A stretch of DNA of 64,000 nt, taken from Flavobacterium ovatum (GTDB lineage Bacteria > Bacteroidota > Bacteroidia > Flavobacteriales > Flavobacteriaceae). How positions within the stretch are numbered: the first letter of the stretch is position 1; every line of letters begins with the position of its first letter. A model generated the notes under the pieces. The model did no database searches and was not told the origin of the DNA. It saw nothing but the letters and a program-made list of their open reading frames with translations. This document shows, in pieces, positions 9,456 through 18,857 of the stretch. The translations under genes were made by a program, and so were the position numbers. Where the stretch lies: assembly GCF_040703125.1 (NCBI RefSeq), contig NZ_CP160035.1, positions 3,003,001-3,067,000 on the forward strand, in the 5' to 3' direction.

Positions 9456-9761
9456 TGGTTATAAAACAGTAGATCCCTTTTTGTTATGTGGGTATCTAAA
9501 TTTAGTTGTTTTTTTATTTGAACGGGTATAATTAAAATTCACATCATTCAGATATTAAGATAAAATAGGCTAACATCTTAGATTTGTAAATATCAAAATA
9601 GTGATTTAAGGTGTGGTTTTGCGTGAGGGATAGTAGTGTAAAGCCCACAAACAAGTGGAGCGATAGCGGAACTTGCTGAGGACTTGTAACGAATAGCCCG
9701 ACCCGCTTTTTCAGCGGGTCACGCCCAAATTAATTTATTTGATAAATTTAAACTTTTACAG
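9456..9761. other. Gene-free stretch holding a branched repeat
   Basis: This 306-bp gap carries the leader of the MFS gene (TAAATTTA, a weak -7-like match, near 9500) and then the branched repeat at 9621-9727. I see no open frame or RNA gene besides the repeat. Confidence 0.6.
9621..9727 (-). repeat. Branched repeat element, copy B
   Basis: About 107 bp. GCGTGA at the left pairs with TCACGC at the right as an outer stem. Inside lie a variable arm and a GACCCGC/GCGGGTC hairpin. It is homologous to 54846-54948 in the constant parts (GCGTGAGGGATA, CGAATAGCCCGACC, GGTCACGCCCAAAT). It lies 34 bp 3' of the beta-barrel gene's stop, in the sense GGGCGTGACC when read with that gene. Confidence 0.75.
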
Positions 9762-10598
9762 CTATAACTTGGTATAAACTCCAAAATTTAAAGAAGGTGC
9801 TAGGGGAGCGTTATCGTTTCCAAAAGCACCAAAAACAGCAACGTTAGCACCAAATTTGTCTTGTTTGAATTCGTAATTAAATTTTGCTCCTAAGGCATTG
9901 TATGTCTGACGATCTAAATAGGATGGCCATTGTGTGGGATTGTTGTTATATGCTTTTTCGTTGGAAACTACATTTTTAGTATTTAAAGCTAAAATTAAAT
10001 GTCCTTTAGGTATGATGTTGTAGCCTAGTTCAGCATCAAATTTCAAATAATCAGAGTAATCGTTACTCATATAACCATAACCAATATTTCCAAAATAGTA
10101 CCATTTCCCAGAACTAGTTCCTGCAGAAACATAAGGAATCAAAGTATTCGCGGCAAATCCTGTACTTAACTTTTGGCCACCAATTCCAGACCCGGTATCA
10201 ATGGTATTGGCTATATATTGTAAGCCAGAACTAATTTTCCAGTTTTGATCATAAATTTTATATTTAAGACCTAAAGTTATATTTCCTAATCCTGAAAGAT
10301 TGGCGGTATTTGAGTTTAGATTTGACTCTACATTAGTAAATTTATATGGAAGTATTAATTGCGCTTCGAGTTTATTAGTAAGTCCATATTCAACATAGAG
10401 TTGGGTTGTAATATCTGAATAATCAGCATTTAAATCAACAGTTTTTCCATCAATTTCAGCTTGGTTGTAAAAGATCCCGGAAACTCCTAATTGTACATAA
10501 GCTTTTCCTTGTTCTCTTGTCCATGGGCTTTGTGCTTGTACAATTTGTGTAAAAAATGCTAAGGTAATCACGGAGAGGTATAAGGCTGTTTTTTTCAT
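9762..10598 (-). CDS. Outer-membrane beta-barrel protein (MetA-pathway-type 'transporter')
   Basis: A 278-residue protein with a Sec signal peptide (MKKTALYLSVITLAFF, cleavage near QAQ-SPW). The body has alternating hydrophobic/polar strands such as DITTQLYVEYGLTNKLEAQL, ending in an aromatic-poor strand (FGVYTKL). The layout resembles the phenol-degradation MetA-like family of predicted outer-membrane proteins. The transported substrate is unknown. It is followed by the branched repeat and preceded by the mscS gene on the same strand. Confidence 0.75.
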   Translation of the reverse strand: MKKTALYLSVITLAFFTQIVQAQSPWTREQGKAYVQLGVSGIFYNQAEIDGKTVDLNADYSDITTQLYVEYGLTNKLEAQLILPYKFTNVESNLNSNTANLSGLGNITLGLKYKIYDQNWKISSGLQYIANTIDTGSGIGGQKLSTGFAANTLIPYVSAGTSSGKWYYFGNIGYGYMSNDYSDYLKFDAELGYNIIPKGHLILALNTKNVVSNEKAYNNNPTQWPSYLDRQTYNALGAKFNYEFKQDKFGANVAVFGAFGNDNAPLAPSLNFGVYTKL

Positions 10599-10659
10599 AA
10601 TGTATAAATTTTACTGTTTAGTCGTTTGAAAATATAAAACCTGACACAATATACTAAAT

Positions 10660-11484
10660 TTAATTATCACTTATTGACCCATCAAAATGAATAACGCTTT
10701 GTGGAAACGGAATCGTAATATTGTTTTCTTTGAAAAGTTTAAAAATCCTAATTCTAATTTCACTTTTGACATTTTCTACTCTAAAAACATTTTCGGACCA
10801 AAATATCACTGAAAAATCAAGTGAAGAATTCCCGAAATCCGAAAGTCGAATGAATGGTTTTGGGTCTTTTTGGACACCTTCTTGTTGCTCAACAGCTTCT
10901 TGAAGAACCTGTAAAACTAATGATACATCAGAGCTATAATCAACCCCTACATTAACTTCAAAACGGGAAGAAAGGTTACTGTGTGTCCAGTTAATAATCT
11001 GGTTACGAGTTAAATCAGTATTGGGTAGAATAATATATTTATCGTCTCGAGTCAGCACAGTTGTTGTTCTTAGATTGATTTCCTTTACGATACAAACTAA
11101 TCCATTAGCATCAATGATATCATTCACTTTTACAGAGGAATCTACCAATAAAACGATACCTGAAACAAAGTCACTGAAGAGGTTTTGTAAACCTAATCCA
11201 ATTCCAACTAATAAAGCTGCTGAACCTGCAACTAACACGGACAAGTTAAATCCTAAAAATTGTAATCCAAAAATGATAGCAAAAACAAGGACAAAATATT
11301 TTAATAAACTATAAATAGAATATTTTTTGGCAATATCAATTTTGTCGGTTTTGTAAATTCCTTTCTTAATTATTTTCAATAAAATTAAAGTAATAAAAAC
11401 GAATACAATCAACGAAAGAATACTAGTAACGGTCATATTAAAATGTCCCGATTGGAATAGTGTGTAAGTTAAAATTTCATTCAT
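10660..11484 (-). CDS. MscS family mechanosensitive channel
   Basis: A 274-residue channel of the small MscS type, about the length of E. coli MscS (286). There are three hydrophobic segments at about 15-37, 58-80 and 85-110. The third is the glycine/alanine pore helix GIGLGLQNLFSDFVSG. The beta domain follows (VNDIIDANGLVCIVKEINLR, then VLTRDDKYIILPN), then the C-terminal alpha/beta cage. It would open under membrane tension to release solutes during osmotic downshock. Confidence 0.93.
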   Translation of the reverse strand: MNEILTYTLFQSGHFNMTVTSILSLIVFVFITLILLKIIKKGIYKTDKIDIAKKYSIYSLLKYFVLVFAIIFGLQFLGFNLSVLVAGSAALLVGIGLGLQNLFSDFVSGIVLLVDSSVKVNDIIDANGLVCIVKEINLRTTTVLTRDDKYIILPNTDLTRNQIINWTHSNLSSRFEVNVGVDYSSDVSLVLQVLQEAVEQQEGVQKDPKPFIRLSDFGNSSLDFSVIFWSENVFRVENVKSEIRIRIFKLFKENNITIPFPQSVIHFDGSISDN

Positions 11485-11555
11485 TATAAGAAGTATTAAT
11501 TCGTTTTATTGCTGTAAAATTACTGAATAAAAACACTTTATTTCGCTACGAAATA

Positions 11556-11605
11556 AAAATGCCACAGATTAAAATTCATAAATCATTTTAACCTGTGGCA
11601 TTTTG
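11556..11605 (-). terminator. Intrinsic terminator, symmetric
   Basis: AATGCCACAG pairs with CTGTGGCATT, with an inner TTAAAAT/ATTTTAA extension, A-rich on one side and T-rich on the other. It lies directly 3' of the APC permease gene, between it and mscS. Confidence 0.8.
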
Positions 11606-11619
11606 TATAAAATCAATTA

Positions 11620-13362
11620 TTACATAATCAATCGAACTCCACCTAATTCTGATACTCTATATGAGAAACGGTCACCAGGAGAACCGATAAACATAAAGTT
11701 TTTTGGGATATTCCATTCATTAGACAATGTATCGATTATTTCTGGACCAAAAACGCCCTCTAATTCAATAAATTCAATGTCAATTTCTGGATATGCTCTA
11801 TCCAATACTTTTAAATCCGAGATAAGCAATTCATTGTTTTCGTGATCTTTATTGATGTTTACGATTTTTAACTTCTTTGTAGATTCGTTATTTTGAACAT
11901 ATTGCATTACTTTATTAATAATAGCAACATCATCCCCTTTAGTAAAAAACACAAACTCTTGTGATTCAATTTTTAGGTTCATTTTTAATAAATAGCGATT
12001 ACTAAAAATAACCATTTTACGTAAAGGTTTGTAAAAATATTCCAAAGCATCTATTAAAAGTCTAATTAACAAAGAGCGGTTAAGCATAATAGCAACAAAA
12101 CCAAAAGCAGGAATTAAATATTGTAAAAAGGTATAAAATGAATTGACATTCAGTTTTATATTTCCAATAAAGGCGGTAATGATTAATGCTACAGCAAACA
12201 CTACTGCAATACCACGTGCTCTCTCTGGTCTAGGTAGTTTTCTTCTTTTAAATTTCAACAATAGATTTCCGATTCCGAATAACCCCATCACGGCCAAAAA
12301 TGAAAAAGTATAAACACCTGCAAGTGCTATGATATCTCCTTTTGTTACTAGTAAAACCGAAATACAAAGGATTAAAAAGCTAATTATAATTCGGTAATTT
12401 GAACCTCTTTTATTTTGTTTTAAAAAATAATTGGGTAAAATTCTATCTAATGTCATACGATTTAATAATCCCGAAACCCCCACAAACGAAGTTAAAACCG
12501 CACCACATAATACTAAAACAGCATCAATTGAGATTAAATAAGCCAACCATGATCCTCCAGTAGTAGAACCTAAATGTGCTAAAAGCGATTCTTGATGTTC
12601 ACCTACCTGAGCTAATGGAATGATACAGATAAGTAACAAAGCAATTACAGGGTTGAAAAAACTAACAATTGCCCACATGTTACGAAGTGTTTTTGGAAAA
12701 ACACCTTGCTCTTGTTCTTCAACAAAGTTAGCTGAACTTTCAAAACCTGAAATCCCTAACATAGCTGCTGAAAAACCTAAAAATAAAGCATTTACAATGG
12801 TACCAGATGTAATAGGCATGCTCCAGTTCATATTAAAAACGTCTAGTCCATTCATGAAAATAAACCAAACAGAAGCTATAACCAACAGACTTAAGGTAGT
12901 TAAATGGGTAATAAAAATTACTACTGCTACAATTGCAGATTCACCGATACCAACTATAGCGAGCCCCGTAAATAATAATAAAATAATAATAGTAGCAATT
13001 GTTATATTGATACCAGGAGCTATATTGTGCAGATAATGCATCCCTTCAGATGCAGAAATTACTGCAGTAGCCATATAGGACAAAACGGTAAGCGTTGCTG
13101 CAACAGAAGCTAGTCTTTTGGAAGAAGTGTTTAAAAGTACATTGTAAGCACCTCCATTTAATGGTAAGGCCCCAACTACTTCACCATAAATTTTTCTAAA
13201 TAAGAAAAGTACAACAGCAACAAATAATAATGAAATCCAGGCATATTGCCCAGCATACATAATGGTTAATGCTGATACATACAAACAGGAAGAACTAATA
13301 TCATTTCCACAAATTGCTGTGGCTTGTAATTCATTTAATTTAGGGTGTAATACTTTTTTCAT
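11620..13362 (-). CDS. APC family amino acid permease with a C-terminal soluble extension
   Basis: A 580-residue protein with about twelve membrane segments in residues 30-440, including the family-like stretch GEVVGALPLNGGAYNVLLN and GISGFESSANFVEEQE. A cytoplasmic extension of about 130 residues follows (from LKMNLKIESQEFVFFT). APC permeases exchange or import amino acids or amines; the substrate is unknown here. The soluble tail is a regular feature of some long APC members and may be regulatory. The gene is monocistronic with a strong terminator. Confidence 0.88.
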   Translation of the reverse strand: MKKVLHPKLNELQATAICGNDISSSCLYVSALTIMYAGQYAWISLLFVAVVLFLFRKIYGEVVGALPLNGGAYNVLLNTSSKRLASVAATLTVLSYMATAVISASEGMHYLHNIAPGINITIATIIILLLFTGLAIVGIGESAIVAVVIFITHLTTLSLLVIASVWFIFMNGLDVFNMNWSMPITSGTIVNALFLGFSAAMLGISGFESSANFVEEQEQGVFPKTLRNMWAIVSFFNPVIALLLICIIPLAQVGEHQESLLAHLGSTTGGSWLAYLISIDAVLVLCGAVLTSFVGVSGLLNRMTLDRILPNYFLKQNKRGSNYRIIISFLILCISVLLVTKGDIIALAGVYTFSFLAVMGLFGIGNLLLKFKRRKLPRPERARGIAVVFAVALIITAFIGNIKLNVNSFYTFLQYLIPAFGFVAIMLNRSLLIRLLIDALEYFYKPLRKMVIFSNRYLLKMNLKIESQEFVFFTKGDDVAIINKVMQYVQNNESTKKLKIVNINKDHENNELLISDLKVLDRAYPEIDIEFIELEGVFGPEIIDTLSNEWNIPKNFMFIGSPGDRFSYRVSELGGVRLIM

Positions 13363-13546
13363 TATTTAATTTTTATATAAACCGACGCAAGGTAATGGTT
13401 TGTTAATTATTTCCCAATAATATTATTGTAAATTAATTAAAGGTCTTATTTCCTTCTATGGTAATATCTTTATTAGTAGATCAAATATTTTTATTCTTGT
13501 TGCATTCAATTTCTGACTTAAGGCAAATGGAATATTTATTGAAGAG

Positions 13547-14035
13547 TTAAATAGAATTATTATTTCTATGTAATGCTTTGTATTTATTTAATAAAAGCAA
13601 AGTTTTTTCTTGTATTTTTTCCTGCATAAAACCCGTCCATCCAAAAAGACTTCCTTTTAAACCTAAAGCTTGTCTTGACCATTTCCAAATATCAAAATCA
13701 TCAGTATGTTTGATAATAAGTCCGTCTTTGAAATGAAAATTAGCAGAAATACTATTAACCACTTTTCTATTAGTTGCACTATAATAATATGTTGCAGTCC
13801 ACAGAGCAGAGCCTAAAAATTCGTCAGCTTTTACATTTGATAAACTGATGTGTAAGTCTCCCTTGCTTTTTTCAATTAACATTGACCACATAGTCAAAAC
13901 ATCATTGCCTTTTAATAGCCCAAAAATGGGATCTCTGAATTTTACATCTGGGTGATAACATCTAAAAATAGTTGATGTATCAGAAGTAGATAAAGCGGAA
14001 TAAAATTTATGAATCGTTTTCTCGTTTGGTGTCAT
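13547..14035 (-). CDS. SnoaL/NTF2-like fold protein
   Basis: A 162-residue protein opening MTPNEKTIHKFYSALSTSD, then FRCYHPDVKFRDPIFGLLKG and TATYYYSATNRKVVNS. This is the helix-plus-curved-sheet pattern of the SnoaL/NTF2-like superfamily. Members bind small molecules or act as simple enzymes; no specific activity can be assigned. It stands alone. Confidence 0.75.
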   Translation of the reverse strand: MTPNEKTIHKFYSALSTSDTSTIFRCYHPDVKFRDPIFGLLKGNDVLTMWSMLIEKSKGDLHISLSNVKADEFLGSALWTATYYYSATNRKVVNSISANFHFKDGLIIKHTDDFDIWKWSRQALGLKGSLFGWTGFMQEKIQEKTLLLLNKYKALHRNNNSI

Positions 14036-14171
14036 CTTTTGGGGGCAAATTGTGTAGTAAAAATAGTTTTTTTTTTGTTTATTTTTACTTTTTTAATGTA
14101 ATTTGGTAATTAATGAGTAGGAGAGGCTTATTTTATGAATTTTATTAAAAAAACATAATGACTATAAGTCC

Positions 14172-14822
14172 CTAATTAGAAACCTTTAAATAATCTATTA
14201 CGTCAAACATGGAAGTTAAAATTTCATCAGCCAAAGTAAACCTAGGGTCTTTCGCGTTTTCAGGAATTACCAATGTTTTCATTGAAGCTGATTTAGCAGC
14301 AATCATTCCGGTTACACTGTCTTCCAAAACAAAACAATCATTAGTTGTAACTTTTAATTTTTTGGCAACATTCAAGTAAACTGCTGGATGTGGTTTACCA
14401 TAATCTTCGTTGTCAGCGCTACATACTACCTTAAAATAGAAACTAATATTAAGTTTCCTAAAAACAGCGTTAATTATAGGAATACTTGAAGAAGTACCCA
14501 AAGCAATATTAAAACTATTATTGGTTAAGTAATCTAAAAGTTCATATAGACCTTCTTTTGCTTCTCCTTTTTCACCTATTAATGTAACTACAGAGTTTAT
14601 AATTTCTTTTTCAATTACTTTGGGGTCTACCGATAATTGATATAGTTGGCACCATGTCAAGGCCACATCATCGATTCGTTTTCCCATGGTATATTGTATA
14701 CAGTCTTGAGCAGTGATAGTTACATTTTGATTGGCCAAAACTTTAATTTGAGCATCTCGCCAAATGGGTTCAGAGTCAATAATTACTCCGTCCATATCGA
14801 ATATAAAGGTGTTTTTTTTCAA
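14172..14822 (-). CDS. HAD superfamily phosphatase (beta-phosphoglucomutase/hexitol phosphatase type)
   Basis: A 216-residue HAD subfamily IA protein. Motif I is FDMDGVIIDSEP, with the nucleophile and acid aspartates at about 9 and 11. Motif II is the Ser in LGTSSS, motif III the Lys in YGKPHPAVY, and motif IV LEDSVTG. A four-helix cap follows motif I. It probably removes phosphate from a sugar phosphate such as 2-deoxyglucose- or hexitol-phosphate, as in the HxpB/YniC group. The substrate is inferred only from overall similarity. Confidence 0.87.
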   Translation of the reverse strand: MKKNTFIFDMDGVIIDSEPIWRDAQIKVLANQNVTITAQDCIQYTMGKRIDDVALTWCQLYQLSVDPKVIEKEIINSVVTLIGEKGEAKEGLYELLDYLTNNSFNIALGTSSSIPIINAVFRKLNISFYFKVVCSADNEDYGKPHPAVYLNVAKKLKVTTNDCFVLEDSVTGMIAAKSASMKTLVIPENAKDPRFTLADEILTSMFDVIDYLKVSN

Positions 14823-15119
14823 TTCTATATATAAATTTAGGTGTTTTTCTATATTTTACTTTGAACACAAAACTAACAAATTGCTTTTTGTCTAAAGTTA
14901 ATTGTTTTGTAATTATTATTATTTGAATATGAATACGTTTTTCACGGGTACTTATTTTATATAAGTCTCAAAAGCTGGACAAGGAAATATATATAGAGGG
15001 ATTGTTTTAGGTTTTGGAAACAATAAAGGTGTCAAAATAGAAAATATAACTGTTTCTATTTTGAACTATAATTTATATTATGTAAAATAGAAATTATTAA
15101 ACACTATTCCATCTTAAGA

Positions 15120-15157
15120 ACTATAGTAATCATTAAAAAATTAATGATTACTATAGT
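15120..15157. repeat. Perfect 17-bp inverted repeat with 4-nt loop
   Basis: ACTATAGTAATCATTAA, AAAA loop, then the exact reverse complement. No T-run follows on either strand and both flanking genes point away from it, so it does not act as a terminator of a visible gene. Confidence 0.75.
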
Positions 15158-15285
15158 ACCACACTCAATATCAATAAAAACGGCAAATTAATTTAGAAAT
15201 TCTGATAAAAAACAGTGTAAAAAGCATTTTCAATAAAAGAACTATAATCATAGGTATTACTATGTTTTTTGATTGTTTAATTTAT

Positions 15286-15293
15286 TAATTTTG
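15286..15293 (+). promoter_or_regulatory. Bacteroidota -7 box
   Basis: TAATTTTG fits TAnnTTTG and lies 22 nt before the ATG of the cNMP/CBS/DUF294 gene. Confidence 0.55.
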
Positions 15294-15315
15294 CAAAACT
15301 CAATTAAATATTACT

Positions 15316-17232
15316 ATGAATTCAATTGCTGCTCAAATTGCTGATTTTTTAAAAGAATGTGTACCATTTAATCATTTATCAATTCAAGAATTATCAGAAA
15401 TCGCATCTAGCATTAGAGTGATAAATTTGGAGAAAAACAAAACGCTTTTCAAAGTAAACGAGCCTTTACAAGATTGTTTTTATGTGGTTGCTTCAGGTCT
15501 TATTAATCTTTATGCTACAGTGGATGCCGAAGAAACAATTTTAAATAAATGTCATCAGGGAACTATTTTTGGATTACGTCCATTTTTTGCTAAAAATAAT
15601 TATATGATGACAGCAAAAGCACGTGAAGAAAGCATTGTTTATGCTATTCCAATTGCTGTTTTTAGACCTTTTGTGGCCAACAATCCAGATGTTTTGAATT
15701 TATTACTTGAAAATTTTGCTCTTGACAAACGTAATACAAATGACAAGGACAATTATGAAAATAATCTTATTTCTGAAAATGCTTTTTTTACAGGCCAACA
15801 ATCTGGGATGCAAATTTTTCAAAATCTAACATTCAATACAACTCCTTTAATTACCTCGGGAAATAGTATTGTTAAAGATGTGGCGCAACTAATGGCCGAA
15901 ATGAGAGTCAATAATGCTATTGTTGTAGAGAATAACCTTCCTGTTGGAATAGTTACTGATATGGATATGTCCTCCAAAATAGCAACTGGCCGCTACCCTA
16001 TAACCGCCACAGTAGATACAATTATGACATGGCCAGTGATTACTGTATCCGAAAATGTTTCCTTGGCTGAAGCTCAATTGTTGATGTTAAAGAATAATGT
16101 AACACATTTATGTGTTACAATTGATGGTTCAGATAAGACTGAAGTTAAAGGAATTATAACCGAACATGATTTGATTTTGGCTCAAGCCAATAATCCGGGG
16201 GTATTAATCAAAGAAATAAAACGCTCCCAAACAGCAAGTGAATTAAAACAAATACGTTCTCGTTTAGGAGATATTATCCAGTCTTCTATTCAAAAAAATA
16301 TTCCTTTGACGCATATTTCAAATATTGCTAGTGAGGTTAATTTTGCCATTTTGAAAAGAGCAGTAGAACAATCTATTTTGGAATTAGGCTCCCCTCCTGC
16401 TCGTTTTGCTTGGTTTAGCATTGGGAGTCAGGCTAGAAAAGAACAATTGTTGCTTACTGATCAAGATAGTTTTTTAGTCTTTGAAGATGTAGCCCCAGAA
16501 AAATATAGAGAAGTCAAAGATTATTTTTTGCAATTGGCAAAAAAATCAACTTTAAAATTAGAAAAAGTGGGGTATTCTGTATGTCCAAATGGACATGTAG
16601 CAAGTAATATGGTTTGGTGTAAATCATTGTCAGACTGGTTGAAACAATTCGATTCATGGATGAAGAATCCTGGTGAAAAGAACAATGAATTGAGTAGTAT
16701 CTTTTTTGATTATGAAATTATTTTTGGAGATCAAAGGATTGAAGAAGCTTTAAATTCTATTGTTTTTGAAAATACGCTGAATAATATTCTTTTTTATGAT
16801 TTTCTAGGTAATGACGCTTTGAGAAAAAATGCACCATTGAGCTTTTTTAAGAAATTCTTAGTCGAAGAAGAAGGTCCTAACAAAGATAAATTTGATATTA
16901 AAACAAGAGCGCTAATGCCGCTTATTGATGGTGCTCGTATGTTTACGTTAAGTTTTGGTATTAAAGGAATTAACAATACTTATGTGAGGTTCAAACAATT
17001 AGCTATTACAGATCCAAAACACTCTGAGGTATATCTTGATTGTGCTGACGCCTATTCAGCTTTAACAAAATTCAGAACTCTTGAAGGAATAAAAAATGAT
17101 GATACGGGACAATTTATCAACATCGAGGAATTGTCAAAAAGTGATCGTGAAAAACTCAAAAATGCGCTCTTACCAATGAAAGAATTGGAAGATTTGATCA
17201 AACATAAATTTCAATTAACTCAATTTTCTTAA
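15316..17232 (+). CDS. Cyclic-nucleotide-binding / CBS pair / DUF294 nucleotidyltransferase-like signalling protein
   Basis: A 638-residue cytoplasmic protein with domains in this order: a cNMP-binding-like domain (about 12-130), two CBS domains (about 170-295), a DUF294 putative nucleotidyltransferase domain (about 320-455), and a helical DUF294 C-terminal domain (about 490-630). The nucleotidyltransferase core GSQARKEQLLLTDQDS, at about 369-384, keeps the GS...DxD pattern of the pol-beta superfamily. Such proteins sense nucleotides and may modify a protein or RNA partner. The next gene starts 2 bp after the stop, so the two are almost certainly cotranscribed and work together. Confidence 0.87.
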   Translation: MNSIAAQIADFLKECVPFNHLSIQELSEIASSIRVINLEKNKTLFKVNEPLQDCFYVVASGLINLYATVDAEETILNKCHQGTIFGLRPFFAKNNYMMTAKAREESIVYAIPIAVFRPFVANNPDVLNLLLENFALDKRNTNDKDNYENNLISENAFFTGQQSGMQIFQNLTFNTTPLITSGNSIVKDVAQLMAEMRVNNAIVVENNLPVGIVTDMDMSSKIATGRYPITATVDTIMTWPVITVSENVSLAEAQLLMLKNNVTHLCVTIDGSDKTEVKGIITEHDLILAQANNPGVLIKEIKRSQTASELKQIRSRLGDIIQSSIQKNIPLTHISNIASEVNFAILKRAVEQSILELGSPPARFAWFSIGSQARKEQLLLTDQDSFLVFEDVAPEKYREVKDYFLQLAKKSTLKLEKVGYSVCPNGHVASNMVWCKSLSDWLKQFDSWMKNPGEKNNELSSIFFDYEIIFGDQRIEEALNSIVFENTLNNILFYDFLGNDALRKNAPLSFFKKFLVEEEGPNKDKFDIKTRALMPLIDGARMFTLSFGIKGINNTYVRFKQLAITDPKHSEVYLDCADAYSALTKFRTLEGIKNDDTGQFINIEELSKSDREKLKNALLPMKELEDLIKHKFQLTQFS

Positions 17233-17234
17233 TT

Positions 17235-17831
17235 ATGCTAGATTGGTTAAAAACTATGAATAAAGTATATCCAGAATTCTGGAAAACATACTTAGCAACA
17301 TTCAATAAAAAATCAAAAAGATATGTGGTCCTGTCTATTGAAGCTACAGGTGGAAATTTGCATAATGATGTGATTTTAACTATTGGAGCATTCTCAGTTA
17401 TTGATGACAGTATTCATATTGGAGATAGTTTCGAGACGGTTTTGATGCAATACAAATATTTTCATGATAACAAACTTCCTTTTGATTTTATTGTTGAAAG
17501 TAAGTTAAAAAAAATGGGAGAACCCGATGCTATAAAAGCTTTTATTGATTATTTAGGAAATGCAATTTTAGTGGGCCATGATATCAGTTTTAGCTTAGAA
17601 ATGATTAATGTAGCATTAGAACGTTTGGAATGTGGTCATTTAAAAAATGAAGCTTTGGATGTTACTATTATGCATCAAAAGTTAATTGAAATTACCGATC
17701 AAGATTTTACTTTTGATGAATTATTAAAAGTATATAAAATTCCAAATGATGAAAAAGGATCATCTCCTGATGCTGCTTATAAAACAGCTTTATTGTTTTT
17801 AAAATTAAAATCCAGATTGGGTATTAAATAA
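17235..17831 (+). CDS. DnaQ-like 3'-5' exonuclease fold protein, catalytic residues altered
   Basis: A 198-residue protein of the DEDD exonuclease superfamily, recognised from VLSIEATGGNLHNDVILTIG and LVGHDISFSLEMIN. The motifs are eroded. Exo I reads S-I-E where D-x-E is expected (about residue 34). Exo II reads F-S instead of F-D (about 117). The histidine of Exo III, expected five residues before the Asp in SSPDAAYKTALLFL, is a lysine. Only one Glu and one Asp remain, so metal-dependent cleavage is doubtful. It may be a binding or regulatory partner of the DUF294 protein encoded 2 bp upstream. Its 3' end overlaps the convergent exporter gene by 8 bp. Confidence 0.8.
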   Translation: MLDWLKTMNKVYPEFWKTYLATFNKKSKRYVVLSIEATGGNLHNDVILTIGAFSVIDDSIHIGDSFETVLMQYKYFHDNKLPFDFIVESKLKKMGEPDAIKAFIDYLGNAILVGHDISFSLEMINVALERLECGHLKNEALDVTIMHQKLIEITDQDFTFDELLKVYKIPNDEKGSSPDAAYKTALLFLKLKSRLGIK

Positions 17832-18783
17832 AATACATAATAGATACTAAAGACATAATAGCTATAAATAGCCATAATATAACACCATGTAATAAAGGTT
17901 TAAAACCAACTGAAACTAATACATTAAAATTTAGTCCTGAACCGATTAAAAATAAAGTTATTGTTAATCCAATTTTTGCCATCAAAACTACTTTTGGAGC
18001 AATGGTTGTAATTTCAGAAATGTACGTATTTAAAAGCATGGCGATAATAAAGAAGCCTATAAAATAAGGGATTTTAATTTTACTAGATTTATTTTTAAAG
18101 ATGATTGTTGTTAATAATGCTACTGGAATTATCCACAACGCTCTTGCTAGTTTTACTGTGGTTGCAATAGCCAAAGCTTCTGTTCCATATTTATTTGCCG
18201 CTCCTACTACTGAACTTGTGTCATGAATAGCAATAGCACACCATAATCCAAATTCTTGTTGTGTAAGTTGTAACCAATGACCAATAGCTGGAAATAAAAA
18301 GAGAGCTATCGAGTTTAGTATAAAAATAACTCCCAAAGCAACAGATGTTTGCTTTTCATCTGATTTTATAATAGGTGCAATCGCAGCAATAGCACTACCT
18401 CCGCAAATTGCAGTACCACAAGATATTAAGTGTACTGTTTTCCTTTCGATTAAAAACCATTTTCCCAGTAGAACTCCAATAGTAATAGTACTTACAATTG
18501 AAATTATTGTAAATAAAAAACTTGTAGAACCTATGGCAACAGCTTGATATACATTCATCCCAAAACCCAAACCTACCACCGAGAATTGAAGTAAGTATCG
18601 AATAGCAATATGGTTAAAAGGTAAAAAGGGATGACCAGAAACATTGGCCACTACTAACCCAAGTAACAATGCTATTGGCGGCGTAATTCCTGCGGTCAAG
18701 CACAAAATTAGTAAAACAATAAAAATTAGTTTCTGAAATCTTGGATTTACTTTAATAAAAGGATGTGCATTTTCACTTTCCAT
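17824..18783 (-). CDS. YeiH family putative sulfate exporter
   Basis: A 319-residue membrane protein with nine to ten hydrophobic segments. The YeiH-family glycine motif CGTAICGGSAIAAIAP is at about 121-136, followed by the HDTSSVVGAANKYG segment. Family members are predicted inner-membrane anion exporters, named for sulfate without firm proof. A LysR gene lies 74 bp upstream on the same strand, echoing the yeiE/yeiH pairing of E. coli, so regulation by that LysR protein is likely. Confidence 0.87.
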   Translation of the reverse strand: MESENAHPFIKVNPRFQKLIFIVLLILCLTAGITPPIALLLGLVVANVSGHPFLPFNHIAIRYLLQFSVVGLGFGMNVYQAVAIGSTSFLFTIISIVSTITIGVLLGKWFLIERKTVHLISCGTAICGGSAIAAIAPIIKSDEKQTSVALGVIFILNSIALFLFPAIGHWLQLTQQEFGLWCAIAIHDTSSVVGAANKYGTEALAIATTVKLARALWIIPVALLTTIIFKNKSSKIKIPYFIGFFIIAMLLNTYISEITTIAPKVVLMAKIGLTITLFLIGSGLNFNVLVSVGFKPLLHGVILWLFIAIMSLVSIMYFI

Positions 18784-18857
18784 TGTAACGAGTGTTAGGA
18801 TTACATGTCAAAGGTGCATTGTTTATTTGGATAACAACCATTCAAAATAACGATATG

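Larger units (their letters stand above)
14823..15315. other. Divergent gene-free stretch with several stem-loops
   Basis: This 493-bp gap between two divergent genes holds a 10-bp inverted repeat (AAAATAGAAA / TTTCTATTTT) at 15034-15062, the strong 17-bp hairpin at 15120-15157, and a -7 box at 15286-15293. No open frame of note is present. Confidence 0.55.

Noticed and set aside
12620..13036. 138-residue frame opposite the APC permease
   Set aside because: Shadow frame; no start signal and low-complexity composition mirrored from the membrane helices of the true gene.
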